DNA from: Massilia litorea
GTDB taxonomy: Bacteria; Pseudomonadota; Gammaproteobacteria; Burkholderiales; Burkholderiaceae_D
Assembly: GCF_015101885.1 (NCBI RefSeq)
Contig: NZ_CP062941.1
Coordinates: 2,108,001-2,172,000 of the forward strand
DNA length: 64,000 bases
Direction: 5' to 3'
Shown here: positions 1-8,191 of the stretch, one piece after another
How positions within the stretch are numbered: position 1 is the first letter of the stretch
Layout: the number at the start of each line of letters is the position of its first letter
Notes under the pieces: model-generated
Seen by the model: the letters and a program-made list of their open reading frames with translations, nothing else
Told to the model about the DNA's origin: nothing
The model's database searches: none
Made by a program: the position numbers and the translations under genes

Positions 1-923
1 CCGTTATCGGTGCAGAACTCGAGCTCCGGATAGAACACGCGGAACTTGCGTTTGTCGGCCGCGGCGTTCAACGAAGCGCGCAGCTGGGCATTGGCGCCGA
101 CGCCGCCGGCGATCACGAGGCGCTTCAAACCCGTGTGGCGCAGCGCGTTCACGCATTTTGCGGTGAGCACGTCGACGATCGCATCGACAAAACCGCGCGC
201 GATGTTCGCCTTGTCCTGCTCGCAGATATTCGCGATCACCTTCTCGTCGTGGTTCTTCACCACGGTCAGCACGGCCGTTTTGAGGCCCGAGAAGCTGAAA
301 TTGAAATCCTTCGAATGCAGCATCGGGCGCGGCAGCGTGTAGGCAGCCGGATCGCCGAATTCGGCCAGGCGCGAAATCGCGGGGCCGCCCGGATAGCCGA
401 GGCCGAGCAGCTTGGCCGATTTGTCGAAGGCTTCGCCGGCGGCGTCGTCCAGGGTTTCGCCGAGCAGGGTGTAGCGGCCCACGCCGTCGACCCGCATCAG
501 CTGCGTGTGGCCGCCCGAGACCAGCAAAGCGATGAAGGGGAAGTCGGGGCGCTCGGTGGCCAGCAGCGGCGAGAGCAGGTGGCCCTCGAGGTGGTGCACG
601 CCGAGCACCGGCTTGTCCAGCGCCAGCGCCAGGCTGCAGGCGACCGAGGAACCCACCAGCAGCGCGCCGGCCAGGCCTGGGCCCTGGGTGTAGGCGATGG
701 CGTCGATGTCGCCTTTCGCGATGCCGGCGCCTTTCAAGGTCTGTTCGAGCAGGGGCAGGGCGCGCCGGATGTGGTCGCGCGAGGCCAGTTCCGGCACCAC
801 GCCGCCGTACTCCTCGTGCATGGCGACCTGCGAATGCAGGGCATGGGACAGCAGCCCGCGCTCGGTATCGTACAGAGCCAGGCCGGTTTCATCGCAGGAG
901 GATTCGACGCCGAGAACAATCAT
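1..923 (-). CDS. tsaD: TsaD, tRNA threonylcarbamoyladenosine synthase subunit (3' end outside window)
   Basis: This is the catalytic subunit that transfers the threonylcarbamoyl group to A37 of ANN-decoding tRNAs, acting with TsaB and TsaE in the cytoplasm. The first 307 codons are in the window and the C-terminus lies beyond base 1. The N-terminus reads [14 protein letters not shown], the family hallmark, followed by [12 protein letters not shown] and a metal-binding HHxEGH motif near residues 107-112. The start is the ATG at 921-923. It shares the minus strand with aroG upstream, with a strong hairpin between them, so it is probably a separate transcript. The family assignment is secure; only completeness is unknown. 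Confidence 0.95.
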   Translation of the reverse strand, partial: MIVLGVESSCDETGLALYDTERGLLSHALHSQVAMHEEYGGVVPELASRDHIRRALPLLEQTLKGAGIAKGDIDAIAYTQGPGLAGALLVGSSVACSLALALDKPVLGVHHLEGHLLSPLLATERPDFPFIALLVSGGHTQLMRVDGVGRYTLLGETLDDAAGEAFDKSAKLLGLGYPGGPAISRLAEFGDPAAYTLPRPMLHSKDFNFSFSGLKTAVLTVVKNHDEKVIANICEQDKANIARGFVDAIVDVLTAKCVNALRHTGLKRLVIAGGVGANAQLRASLNAAADKRKFRVFYPELEFCTDN

Positions 924-969
924 GGGAAAAGCCGGAAGGGAAGAGCGGAAGACGGCATTGTAAAGCAGA

Positions 970-990
970 CGGCCGGGCAGTGCCCGGCCG
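970..990 (-). terminator. GC-rich hairpin between aroG and tsaD
   Basis: A perfect 10-bp inverted repeat (CGGCCGGGCA / TGCCCGGCCG) sits between the aroG stop and the tsaD start. On the minus strand it is followed only by a poor T tract (TCTGCTTT), so it may be a weak terminator or attenuating hairpin. Confidence 0.45.
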
Positions 991-1009
991 CAGGATCACA
1001 GCACACGCA

Positions 1010-2071
1010 TCAAGGACGCGCCAGCAGCTCCTTGTGTGCATTTTTCAGCATCGTCACCGTATCGTCCCAACCGATGCAGCCGTCGGTCACCGAGCAGCCA
1101 TATTTCAGCTGGGTCAGGTCCGAAGGAATCGGCTGGTTGCCGGCCACGATATTCGATTCGATCATCACGCCCACCAGCGACTGGTTGCCGTGCTTGATCT
1201 GCTGGATCACGTCCGACATCACCAAGGGCTGCAGCTCCGGCTTTTTATAACTGTTCGCGTGCGAGCAGTCGACCACCAGGTTGGCCGGCAGGCCCGCTTT
1301 TTTCAGGGCCTGTTCGGCGATCGTGACCGAGACCGAATCATAGTTCGGACGGTCGCCGCCGCCGCGCAGCACGACGTGGCCGTAGGCGTTGCCGCGGGTA
1401 CGCACGATCGAGACCGCGCCCTTGTCGTTGATACCGAGGAAGGCGTGCGGATTGGCCGAGGACAGCACCGCATTGATCGCGATGCTCACATCGCCGTCGG
1501 TGCCGTTTTTAAAGCCGACCGGCGTCGACAGGCCCGAGGACATCTCGCGGTGGGTCTGCGATTCGGTGGTGCGCGCGCCAATGGCGGTCCAGGCGATCAG
1601 GTCGCCCAGGTATTGCGGCGAAATCGGATCGAGCGCTTCGGTGGCGGTGGGCAGGCCCAGTTCGCACACGTCGATCAGGAATTGCCGCGCGCGCTCCATG
1701 CCGACGTCGACCTGGAAAGAGTCGTCCATGAACGGATCGTTGATATAGCCCTTCCAGCCGGTGGTGGTACGCGGCTTCTCGAAGTACACGCGCATCACCA
1801 GCAGCATCGTCTCCTTGACTTCTTCCTGCAGCGCTTTCAGGCGGCGCGCATAGTCGAGGCCCGCTTCCGGATCGTGGATCGAGCAGGGGCCGACGACGAC
1901 GAACAGGCGCTCGTCCTTGCGGTCGAGGATGTCGCGCAGCGCGGCGCGGCCGTTCATGACGGTGGCGAAGGCGCTTTCCGAGAGGGGCAGCTTGGCGTGC
2001 AGCTCGACCGGGGTCGGCATGCGCCCGAACGAGGTAACGTTGGTATTTTCGATATCTGGTGTGATCAGCAT
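1010..2071 (-). CDS. aroG: 3-deoxy-7-phosphoheptulonate (DAHP) synthase, class I AroG/F/H type
   Basis: It condenses phosphoenolpyruvate and erythrose 4-phosphate to DAHP, the first step of the shikimate pathway. The 353-residue product matches the ~350-residue E. coli isozymes. Visible family blocks are VVVGPCSIHDP, ARRLKALQEEV, MRVYFEKPRTTTGWKG, GARTTESQTHRE, HVVLRGG and DCSHANS. The ATG at 2071 gives MLITPDIENTNV; an in-frame TTG at 2143 would add 24 poorly conserved residues and is less likely. Which amino acid inhibits the enzyme cannot be told from sequence alone. It is divergent from ybiB, with about 108 bases between the starts. Confidence 0.95.
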   Translation of the reverse strand: MLITPDIENTNVTSFGRMPTPVELHAKLPLSESAFATVMNGRAALRDILDRKDERLFVVVGPCSIHDPEAGLDYARRLKALQEEVKETMLLVMRVYFEKPRTTTGWKGYINDPFMDDSFQVDVGMERARQFLIDVCELGLPTATEALDPISPQYLGDLIAWTAIGARTTESQTHREMSSGLSTPVGFKNGTDGDVSIAINAVLSSANPHAFLGINDKGAVSIVRTRGNAYGHVVLRGGGDRPNYDSVSVTIAEQALKKAGLPANLVVDCSHANSYKKPELQPLVMSDVIQQIKHGNQSLVGVMIESNIVAGNQPIPSDLTQLKYGCSVTDGCIGWDDTVTMLKNAHKELLARP

Positions 2072-2179
2072 GGTGCAGTCCGTGGACAGGGTCGGACCAA
2101 CGAGTGTAGCGCCAAAAATGCTTATTTGCAGCAGACAGGTCAAAAGCAGGTCAAATGCCTGAGGGTGTAAGCTAACGAT

Positions 2180-3151
2180 ATGGACAACAATACTACCCGC
2201 CCCACCGAATCCTTTCCGGCCGCCCGCTTCATCAAGGAGATCGGCCGCGGCGTGAAAGGCGCGCGCAGCATGACGCGCGAAGACGCCGCCGCCCTGTACG
2301 GCGCCATGCTCGAAGGCCGTGTCTCCGACCTCGAACTCGGTGCGATCCTGATGGCGATGCGCATCAAGGGCGAGTCGGTCGAGGAACTGGCCGGCTTCAT
2401 GGACGCCGCCGAAGCCGCGTTCGCGCCGTTACCAAGCCCGCCCGGCGAGTTCGCGCCGGTGCTCATCCCGAGCTATAACGGCGCGCGCAAGCTGGCCAAC
2501 CTGACACCGCTGCTGGCGCTGCTGCTCGCGCGCGAAGGCGTGCCGACGCTGGTGCATGGGGTGCGCAACGATCCGGGCCGCGTGACGACGGCCGAGATCC
2601 TGGCTGAACTCGGGCTGGCCGAAGCGGCCACCAGCGCCGCCGTGCACGACGCCTTTGCCGCGCGCCGCCCGGCCTTCATGCCGATCGAAACGCTGGCGCC
2701 CAGCCTTGCGCACATGCTCTCGCTGCGCCGCATCCTCGGTGTGCGCAGCTCCACCCACACGATCGTCAAGATCCTGCAACCTTTCGAGGGCGCCGCGCTG
2801 CGCCTGGTGTCGTACACCCATCCGGAGTATCTGCAGGCCCTGGGCGAGTACTTCACGAGCGCTGCACCGCACGCGCGTGGCGACGCCTTCCTGATGCGCG
2901 GCACCGAGGGCGAAACCGTGGCGAACCCGCACCGCGCCCAGCAGATCGACTGGTTCCATGGCGGGCAACGCACGCTGCTGGTCGAGCGCGACATGCCTGC
3001 CGACACCCTCGCCGAGGTGCCCGAGGCGCGCGATGCCGCCGCCACCGCCGCCTGGATCGCGCGGGCGCTGCGCGGCGAAGTCCCCGTGCCGCCTTCGATC
3101 AGCGCACAGGTGGCCGCCTGCGCGCGGACTGCGCGGGCACTGCGCACCTGA
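2180..3151 (+). CDS. ybiB: YbiB family protein (TrpD2-like, anthranilate phosphoribosyltransferase fold)
   Basis: The 323-residue protein has the anthranilate phosphoribosyltransferase-like fold: an N-terminal helical domain (LGAILMAMRIKGES) and a nucleoside phosphorylase-like domain (PSYNGARKLANLTPLLALLL). Length and the PSYNGAR block match E. coli YbiB (about 320 residues), which is reported to bind nucleic acid rather than make tryptophan. No trp genes are nearby, which fits that view. The start is the ATG at 2180. It is divergent from aroG and not clearly in an operon with the pilus genes, since about 250 bases containing a structured leader follow. The biochemical role is uncertain. Confidence 0.8.
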   Translation: MDNNTTRPTESFPAARFIKEIGRGVKGARSMTREDAAALYGAMLEGRVSDLELGAILMAMRIKGESVEELAGFMDAAEAAFAPLPSPPGEFAPVLIPSYNGARKLANLTPLLALLLAREGVPTLVHGVRNDPGRVTTAEILAELGLAEAATSAAVHDAFAARRPAFMPIETLAPSLAHMLSLRRILGVRSSTHTIVKILQPFEGAALRLVSYTHPEYLQALGEYFTSAAPHARGDAFLMRGTEGETVANPHRAQQIDWFHGGQRTLLVERDMPADTLAEVPEARDAAATAAWIARALRGEVPVPPSISAQVAACARTARALRT

Positions 3152-3240
3152 GTCCGCAGCGATTCCTCGTTCCGATGCAAACACGCCTGCGCCGGGCGGA
3201 CGTGTGGATCGCGCGAACAAATTATTTCTTTCAGGAATTA

Positions 3241-3360
3241 ATCGATAGATGATCTAGGGCAAAAACGGCTGGGCGATTTTCTTTCACTATGGAAAAACGA
3301 TACCGCAAAGCAATTCATTTGAGTTGCAACCGACATGACGCGTTCGGTCTCGTTATCGAT
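3241..3360 (+). promoter_or_regulatory. Structured 5' leader of the pilus cluster with c-di-GMP-I-like sequence blocks
   Basis: Paired segments can be seen directly. An outer stem joins 3241-3247 (ATCGATA) to 3354-3360 (TATCGAT). It encloses a hairpin with CGG 3266-3268/CCG 3303-3305 and 3274-3281/3292-3299 (one mismatch), a perfect 7-bp hairpin 3310-3316/3321-3327 with loop ATTT, and a 5-bp hairpin 3329-3333/3344-3348. The single-stranded GGGCAAA (3257-3263) and CGCAAAGC (3304-3311) resemble conserved blocks of the GEMM-I (c-di-GMP-I) aptamer, but the GNRA loop and canonical second helix are not evident. I treat it as a candidate structured leader, not a confirmed riboswitch. Confidence 0.35.
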
Positions 3361-3400
3361 CCGGCTCCGGCCGGTCCTCCCAATTTGAAGGATGCCCAGA

Positions 3401-3919
3401 ATGAACAAGACCTTCCGCTCTACTTCGAACGTTTTCAGCTGCGCAGTGCTGGCCCTGGCCATCGCCGGCGCCGGCAGCGCCATCGCGGCAGAGGACACTG
3501 CCGTGGCAACCGGTACCGTCATCGCGCCGATCCAGATCACCAAAGTTGCCGACCTGGTCTTCGGCAGTTTCGCTGCCGGCGCAGCGGGCGGTACGGTCAC
3601 CATTTCCACCGCCGGCGCGCGTGGCCAGAGCGGTGACGTGTTCCTGGCCGGTGCCGCGGGTAGTGCGGCGCAGTTCAACGTGACCGGCGAGGGCGGCCTG
3701 ACGTATTCGATCGCCCTCGCGCCGACTCCCCTGACCAGGAGCGGCGGCACGGAAACGATGACCTTCACCGCACAAAGCGACATCGCCAGCGGCACCCTGT
3801 CCGGCACCGGTGGCGCCGGGGCCCAGAGCTTCTTCGTTGGCGGCGTGCTGACCGTTGGCGCCGGGCAGGTGCCCGGCAACTACGTGGGTTCGGTAAAAGC
3901 AACGGTCGCGTACAACTAA
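3401..3919 (+). CDS. DUF4402 domain protein, probable pilus subunit 1
   Basis: A 172-residue secreted protein. It has a signal peptide (hydrophobic core VLALAIAGAGSA, cleavage near AIAAEDT) and then a DUF4402-type beta-sandwich with LVFGSFAAGAAGGTVTI and the C-terminal VPGNYVGSVKATVAYN strand typical of the family. The ATG at 3401 is preferred over the one at 3392 because GAAGGA lies 8 bases upstream of 3401 and overlaps the other start. DUF4402 proteins are usually found as structural subunits beside PapD-like chaperones and ushers, as here. It is followed after 33 bases by a paralogue. A polymerising major-subunit role is inferred from context. Confidence 0.8.
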   Translation: MNKTFRSTSNVFSCAVLALAIAGAGSAIAAEDTAVATGTVIAPIQITKVADLVFGSFAAGAAGGTVTISTAGARGQSGDVFLAGAAGSAAQFNVTGEGGLTYSIALAPTPLTRSGGTETMTFTAQSDIASGTLSGTGGAGAQSFFVGGVLTVGAGQVPGNYVGSVKATVAYN

Positions 3920-3952
3920 GGGAGCGGGTAGCGGGGTCACCCGCTCCTGACC

Positions 3953-4489
3953 ATGCCGGTACGCAGCAAGCGCTTCATCCTGCTCGCGAGCACCGCCGTC
4001 CAGGCGCTGCTCGCGTTCGCGCTTGTGCTCACCCCGTGCCCCGCGTCCGCGCAGCAGGTTGCACTCAGCAACACCCGCGGCCTCGACTTCGGACGCTTCG
4101 TCGCCGGCAGTGGCGGCACGATCACCCTGAGCCCTTCCGGCCTGCGTTCGCGTACCGGTGGCGTGATCCTGCTCAACTCGCCGAACGCGAGCCAGGCCGC
4201 ATTCAGCGCCAGCCAGACCACGCTCGACGCCGGCCGCGGCAGCCTGCGTACAACGGCCACGACTGCCGCTACCACGGCGGTCATCGTCTCGGTGCCGGCC
4301 AACGGCGCTACTTACCTCACCAGCGGTGCCAACAGCATGGCGGTCGGCGATTTCGTCACGCCGGACGCACTGCTCGCGGTCGGGAGCAGCGGCGCCTCGC
4401 TGGCGGTCGGCGCGACGCTGGTCGTGGCGCCGAATCAGCCGCCCGGCAATTACTCCGGAACCTTTTCCGTCATCGTCAACCACCAGTAA
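3953..4489 (+). CDS. DUF4402 domain protein, probable pilus subunit 2
   Basis: A 178-residue secreted paralogue of the preceding gene. It has a signal peptide (ALLAFALVLTPCPASA) and the same block order: LDFGRFVAGSGGTITLSP early and PPGNYSGTFSVIVNHQ at the C-terminus. It lies 33 bases after the first subunit gene and 38 bases before the chaperone, so all are probably co-transcribed. Two different subunits suggest a major/minor or shaft/tip arrangement, but sequence alone does not say which is which. No separate adhesin gene is present in the cluster. Confidence 0.78.
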   Translation: MPVRSKRFILLASTAVQALLAFALVLTPCPASAQQVALSNTRGLDFGRFVAGSGGTITLSPSGLRSRTGGVILLNSPNASQAAFSASQTTLDAGRGSLRTTATTAATTAVIVSVPANGATYLTSGANSMAVGDFVTPDALLAVGSSGASLAVGATLVVAPNQPPGNYSGTFSVIVNHQ

Positions 4490-4527
4490 TCCTGTGCGTC
4501 AGCGCCGCACAGTGAAAGGACATCGTC

Positions 4528-5388
4528 ATGCTTTATTCCGCGTTTGCAACCATCCCTGCTACACGATTTCCCCCATGCCTTGTGCTCGCCTGCCTGCTGC
4601 TGGCGCCCTTCCTGCCTGCCCGTGCCGAGCTGATGCTGCACCCCACCCGCATCGTGTTCGACAAGAATACGCGCGCCACCCAGATCGAGCTGATCAACAA
4701 CGGCAGCAAGCCGGCCAGCTATCGCATCTCGCTGGTGAACCGGCGGATGACCGAGGCCGGCCAGTTCGAGGCGGCCGAAAGCGAGCAGGACGGCGAACGC
4801 TTTGCCGACGCGATGCTGCGCTATTCGCCGCGCCAGGTCACCTTGCAGCCTGGCACTGCCCAGACCGTACGCGTCATGCTGCGCAAGCCCGCGGACCTGG
4901 CCGAGGGGGAATACCGCTCGCACCTGCAGTTCGACAAGCTGCCTGAAGCCGAGGGCAGCGCCAGCATCGAGAACCAGGGCACGAGCGGCACCCAGATCGG
5001 CGTGGTGCTGAACGCACTGGTCGGCGCCGCCGTTCCGGTCATCGTGCGGCACGGCGCCTCCAGCGCCAGCGTCAAACTGGCCGGGCTGACCCTGGGCAAG
5101 GACGAGGCCAGGCATGCGCAGCTCGCCCTGCAATTCGAACGCGAGGGCAACAGCTCGGTGTATGGCGACGTCAGCGTCACTTTCACGCCAAAGAACGGCA
5201 AGCCGCAGAGCCTGGCCCAGGTCAAGGGCATTGCCGTTTACACGCCGAACCGCATCCGCAAGACGATGCTGCCGCTGCAGGTGCCGGATGGCGTGGCGCT
5301 GGCCGGCGGCACGCTCGACGTCAGCTACCGTGACCGGCCCGAAGCCGGAGGCAAGCTGCTGGCGCAGGCCAGCCTGAACCTGCCATGA
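4528..5388 (+). CDS. Periplasmic pilus assembly chaperone (PapD-like)
   Basis: A 286-residue protein with a long hydrophobic signal (LVLACLLLAPFLPARA). An N-terminal immunoglobulin-like domain follows, with MLHPTRIVFDKNTRATQIELINNGSKPASYRISLVN and the RYSPRQVTLQPGTAQTVRVMLR strand typical of PapD-family chaperones. It would hold subunits in the periplasm by donor-strand complementation and deliver them to the usher. The product is somewhat long for the family and has a divergent second domain. It sits between the two DUF4402 subunits and the usher, the usual order for the alternative (alpha-type) chaperone-usher systems. The start is the ATG at 4528. Confidence 0.82.
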   Translation: MLYSAFATIPATRFPPCLVLACLLLAPFLPARAELMLHPTRIVFDKNTRATQIELINNGSKPASYRISLVNRRMTEAGQFEAAESEQDGERFADAMLRYSPRQVTLQPGTAQTVRVMLRKPADLAEGEYRSHLQFDKLPEAEGSASIENQGTSGTQIGVVLNALVGAAVPVIVRHGASSASVKLAGLTLGKDEARHAQLALQFEREGNSSVYGDVSVTFTPKNGKPQSLAQVKGIAVYTPNRIRKTMLPLQVPDGVALAGGTLDVSYRDRPEAGGKLLAQASLNLP

Positions 5389-5440
5389 GCATGCGGGGCA
5401 GGGCGTCCGGCGCCATGCCTGTTTACTAGGCAGCGGTCCG

Positions 5441-8095
5441 GTGGGCGCGGCGCATTGGCAAGGTGGGCACGCAGGGCGCACGGGCCTGGTGCTCGCGGCG
5501 CTGGCCGTGTCCACCGCGCTGCCGGCATTCCAGCCTGCCGCCGCAGCGGTGCCCGTGCAGGCGAAGGAGAGCGAGGCGAACGAGGTCCTGCTCGAGGTGC
5601 GCCTCGGCAGCATGGTGCTGTCCGACGCGGTCACGGCCTACGAGCTCGGGCGCGACGTCTACCTGCCGCTGGGCGAAATGGCACGCCTGCTGACCCTGGC
5701 CATCCGCGTCATGCCCGGCGCAGGCCGCGCCAGCGGCTACATCCTGTCCGAGCAACGCAATTTCAGCCTCGACGCAGGAGGACGGGCGGTCGACATCGCA
5801 GGCAAGCGCGAAGCGGTCGATCCCGCGCAGCTCAAGCTGGAAGGGGATGAGATCTATGTGGCCAGCCGCCTGCTGGCGCGCTGGCTGCCGGTTGACCTCG
5901 ACCTCGATATGCCGAGCCTGGCGCTGAAGGTGCGCCCGCGTGAGCAATTGCCGCTGCAGGCGCGCCTGCAGCGGCGCGAGCGCGGCCGGCTGCCGGGCAG
6001 GCCAGGCGGCTACATCGATCCCGGCTATCCGCGCCTGGCCACGCCCTATCGCCTGGCCGACGTCCCCTTCATCGACCAGACGCTGGGGTTCGGGCTCGAC
6101 GGGCGCGGCGGGGCGCGCAGCACGGCGGCATCCTGGAGCGCCTATGCCGCCACCGATTTGCTGGGCATGGAAGCGGCCCTGTATGTCAGCCGCAACCTGC
6201 ATGCGCCCATGTCCGCGCCGCGCCTGACGCTCGGGCGCCACGACCCGGACGGCGGCCTGCTCGGGCCGCTGGGAGCGCGCAGCGTGCTGTTCGGCAGTGT
6301 GCCGGTGCCGGGCGTGGCCAACATCTCGGGCAGCAGCGCCACCGGCGACGGGATCGCGCTCAGCAACCGCCGGCTGGACCAGCCGACCAGTTTCGACCGC
6401 CACACACTGCAGGGCGACCTGCCGCCGGGATGGGATGTCGAGCTGTACTACAACGAGGCGCTGGTCGGCGTCCAGCAGCCGGGACCCGGCGGCAAATACA
6501 GCTTCGATGACCAGCCGCTGGCCTATGGCCCGAACGAGTTCCGCCTGGTGTTTCATGGTCCGCTAGGGCAGCTGCGCATCGAGCGCCAGTCCTTCCTGCT
6601 GGAGCAGTCGGCGCTGCCGCGCGGCGCGCTGTTCTACGACCTGGCCGCGCACCGCGACCGGGAAGGGCGCCAGCGTGCCCTGGCGCAGTTCGAATGGGGC
6701 GTGGGCGAACACCTGAACGCCACCGCCGGCTGGCAGCGCCTGCCGCTGTTCGGTGCCACCCGCAGCTATGCCAACCTCGGCCTGCGCAGCTACTGGAACA
6801 GCGTCATCCTGACCGCCGATACGGTGCAGGCCGACGACCGCGGCAGGCTGGCCCAACTGGGGCTGAAGACGCGGCTCGGCAATGTGGCAATCTCGGCCAG
6901 CCATGCCCGCCTCGACAAGTTCACCAGCGAATTTTTTACCTCTACCAATGACCCGGTGCGCACCCGCGACGAGCTGCGCGCCGAAGGCGTGCTGGCGCTG
7001 GGGAGCGCCAGTTTCTTTCCGCTGTCCCTGCAGTTCAGGCGCGACCTGCTCACATCAAGCCTTGAGCGCCGCGAGATCCAGGGGCGCCTGTCGGCCTACC
7101 GCAATGGCACCGCGCTCAGCAATGCGCTACGCTGGCAGTCGCTGGGCGCTGCCAGGCATGCCGATGGTGCGCTGCAGGTCAGCCGCAGGATGGCGGGCAT
7201 CGGCATCACAAGCCAGCTGCAATACACGCTGGCGCCCGCAGCCCGGCTGGACAGTGCGGCCGTGTCGGCCGATTGGGTCCTGCGTGACGGCTACATGCTG
7301 AACCTGGGGCTGACGCGCCTGTTCCAGCAGCGCGAGCTGCGCGCGGCCGGCTCGCTCAACAAGAGCCTGGGCAGTTTCGGCCTTGGCCTGAGCGGCTTTT
7401 ACTCGAGCCGCCGCGAGCTCGGCATCGGGGTGCGCCTGTTCATGGCCATGGGCCTGGAGCCGCGCAGGGGGCGCGTGTTGCTGGAGGCGCAGCCGATGGC
7501 GAACATGGGCGCGGGATCGGTCCGCGTGTTCCTCGACAAGAACCTGAACGGCACGAAAGACGAAGGCGAGGAGGGCATTGCCGGTGCCGGCTTCACCATC
7601 AACGGCGCCAATGTCGCGGTGCGCACGGATGCCGGCGGCGTCGCCTGGCTGCCGCGCCTGCCGGCCAGCCGGCATGCGGACATCGGGCTCGACCCGGACA
7701 CCCTGGAGGACCCGCAGTGGCAGCCGCAAATAAAGGGCGTGCGCATCGTGCCACGTCCGGGCAAGGTCAGCCGGGTGGACTTTGCGGTCAGCATGACCGG
7801 CGAGGTGGACGGTACGACCTGGCTGCTCGGGCAGGGCGGCCGCCGTCCGGTCGGCGACTTGCGGCTCGAACTGGTCGATGCGTCGGGCAAGGTGGCCGCC
7901 ACCATCAACAGCGCCGCCGACGGCTATTACGTCATGACCGGCATCTTCCCTGGAGAATATGTGCTGCGCGTCGCACCGGAGCAGCTCGAACGCCTCGGCT
8001 TGCAGCAGGCCGGCACACACACCATCACGATCGGGCCCGAGGGTAGCGTGCTCAACGGGCGCGACCTTGATGTGCGCCCGCTCGGTGGTGCCTGA
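5441..8095 (+). CDS. Outer membrane usher of the chaperone-usher pilus system
   Basis: An 884-residue outer-membrane protein. It has a signal peptide, an N-terminal periplasmic domain (EVRLGSMVLSDAVTAYELGRDVYLPLGEMARLL), a beta-barrel region and a plug-like region containing GPGGKYSFDDQPLAYGPNEFRLVFHG. Near residues 690-715 a DKNLNGTKDEGEEG stretch resembles a calcium-binding SdrD/Cna-B-type repeat, followed by a carboxypeptidase-regulatory-like beta domain. The start is taken as GTG 5441; no better start or strong ribosome site is visible and the frame stays open upstream. It exports and assembles subunits 1 and 2. Sequence similarity to classical FimD is low, as expected for this usher branch. 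Confidence 0.8.
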   Translation: MGAAHWQGGHAGRTGLVLAALAVSTALPAFQPAAAAVPVQAKESEANEVLLEVRLGSMVLSDAVTAYELGRDVYLPLGEMARLLTLAIRVMPGAGRASGYILSEQRNFSLDAGGRAVDIAGKREAVDPAQLKLEGDEIYVASRLLARWLPVDLDLDMPSLALKVRPREQLPLQARLQRRERGRLPGRPGGYIDPGYPRLATPYRLADVPFIDQTLGFGLDGRGGARSTAASWSAYAATDLLGMEAALYVSRNLHAPMSAPRLTLGRHDPDGGLLGPLGARSVLFGSVPVPGVANISGSSATGDGIALSNRRLDQPTSFDRHTLQGDLPPGWDVELYYNEALVGVQQPGPGGKYSFDDQPLAYGPNEFRLVFHGPLGQLRIERQSFLLEQSALPRGALFYDLAAHRDREGRQRALAQFEWGVGEHLNATAGWQRLPLFGATRSYANLGLRSYWNSVILTADTVQADDRGRLAQLGLKTRLGNVAISASHARLDKFTSEFFTSTNDPVRTRDELRAEGVLALGSASFFPLSLQFRRDLLTSSLERREIQGRLSAYRNGTALSNALRWQSLGAARHADGALQVSRRMAGIGITSQLQYTLAPAARLDSAAVSADWVLRDGYMLNLGLTRLFQQRELRAAGSLNKSLGSFGLGLSGFYSSRRELGIGVRLFMAMGLEPRRGRVLLEAQPMANMGAGSVRVFLDKNLNGTKDEGEEGIAGAGFTINGANVAVRTDAGGVAWLPRLPASRHADIGLDPDTLEDPQWQPQIKGVRIVPRPGKVSRVDFAVSMTGEVDGTTWLLGQGGRRPVGDLRLELVDASGKVAATINSAADGYYVMTGIFPGEYVLRVAPEQLERLGLQQAGTHTITIGPEGSVLNGRDLDVRPLGGA

Positions 8096-8191
8096 AGCCT
8101 GTGGCGTGCCCGCGGCCGATTTGGCTGCGGGCGGCCGCAGCCAGCCTGCAAGCGTTTACAATGGCGGGTTTGAATCTGGCGGCAGCAGCTC

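Noticed and set aside
3289..3636. Possible 115-codon gene overlapping the first DUF4402 gene
   Set aside because: It lies in another frame over the leader and signal peptide, with no domain and poor composition.
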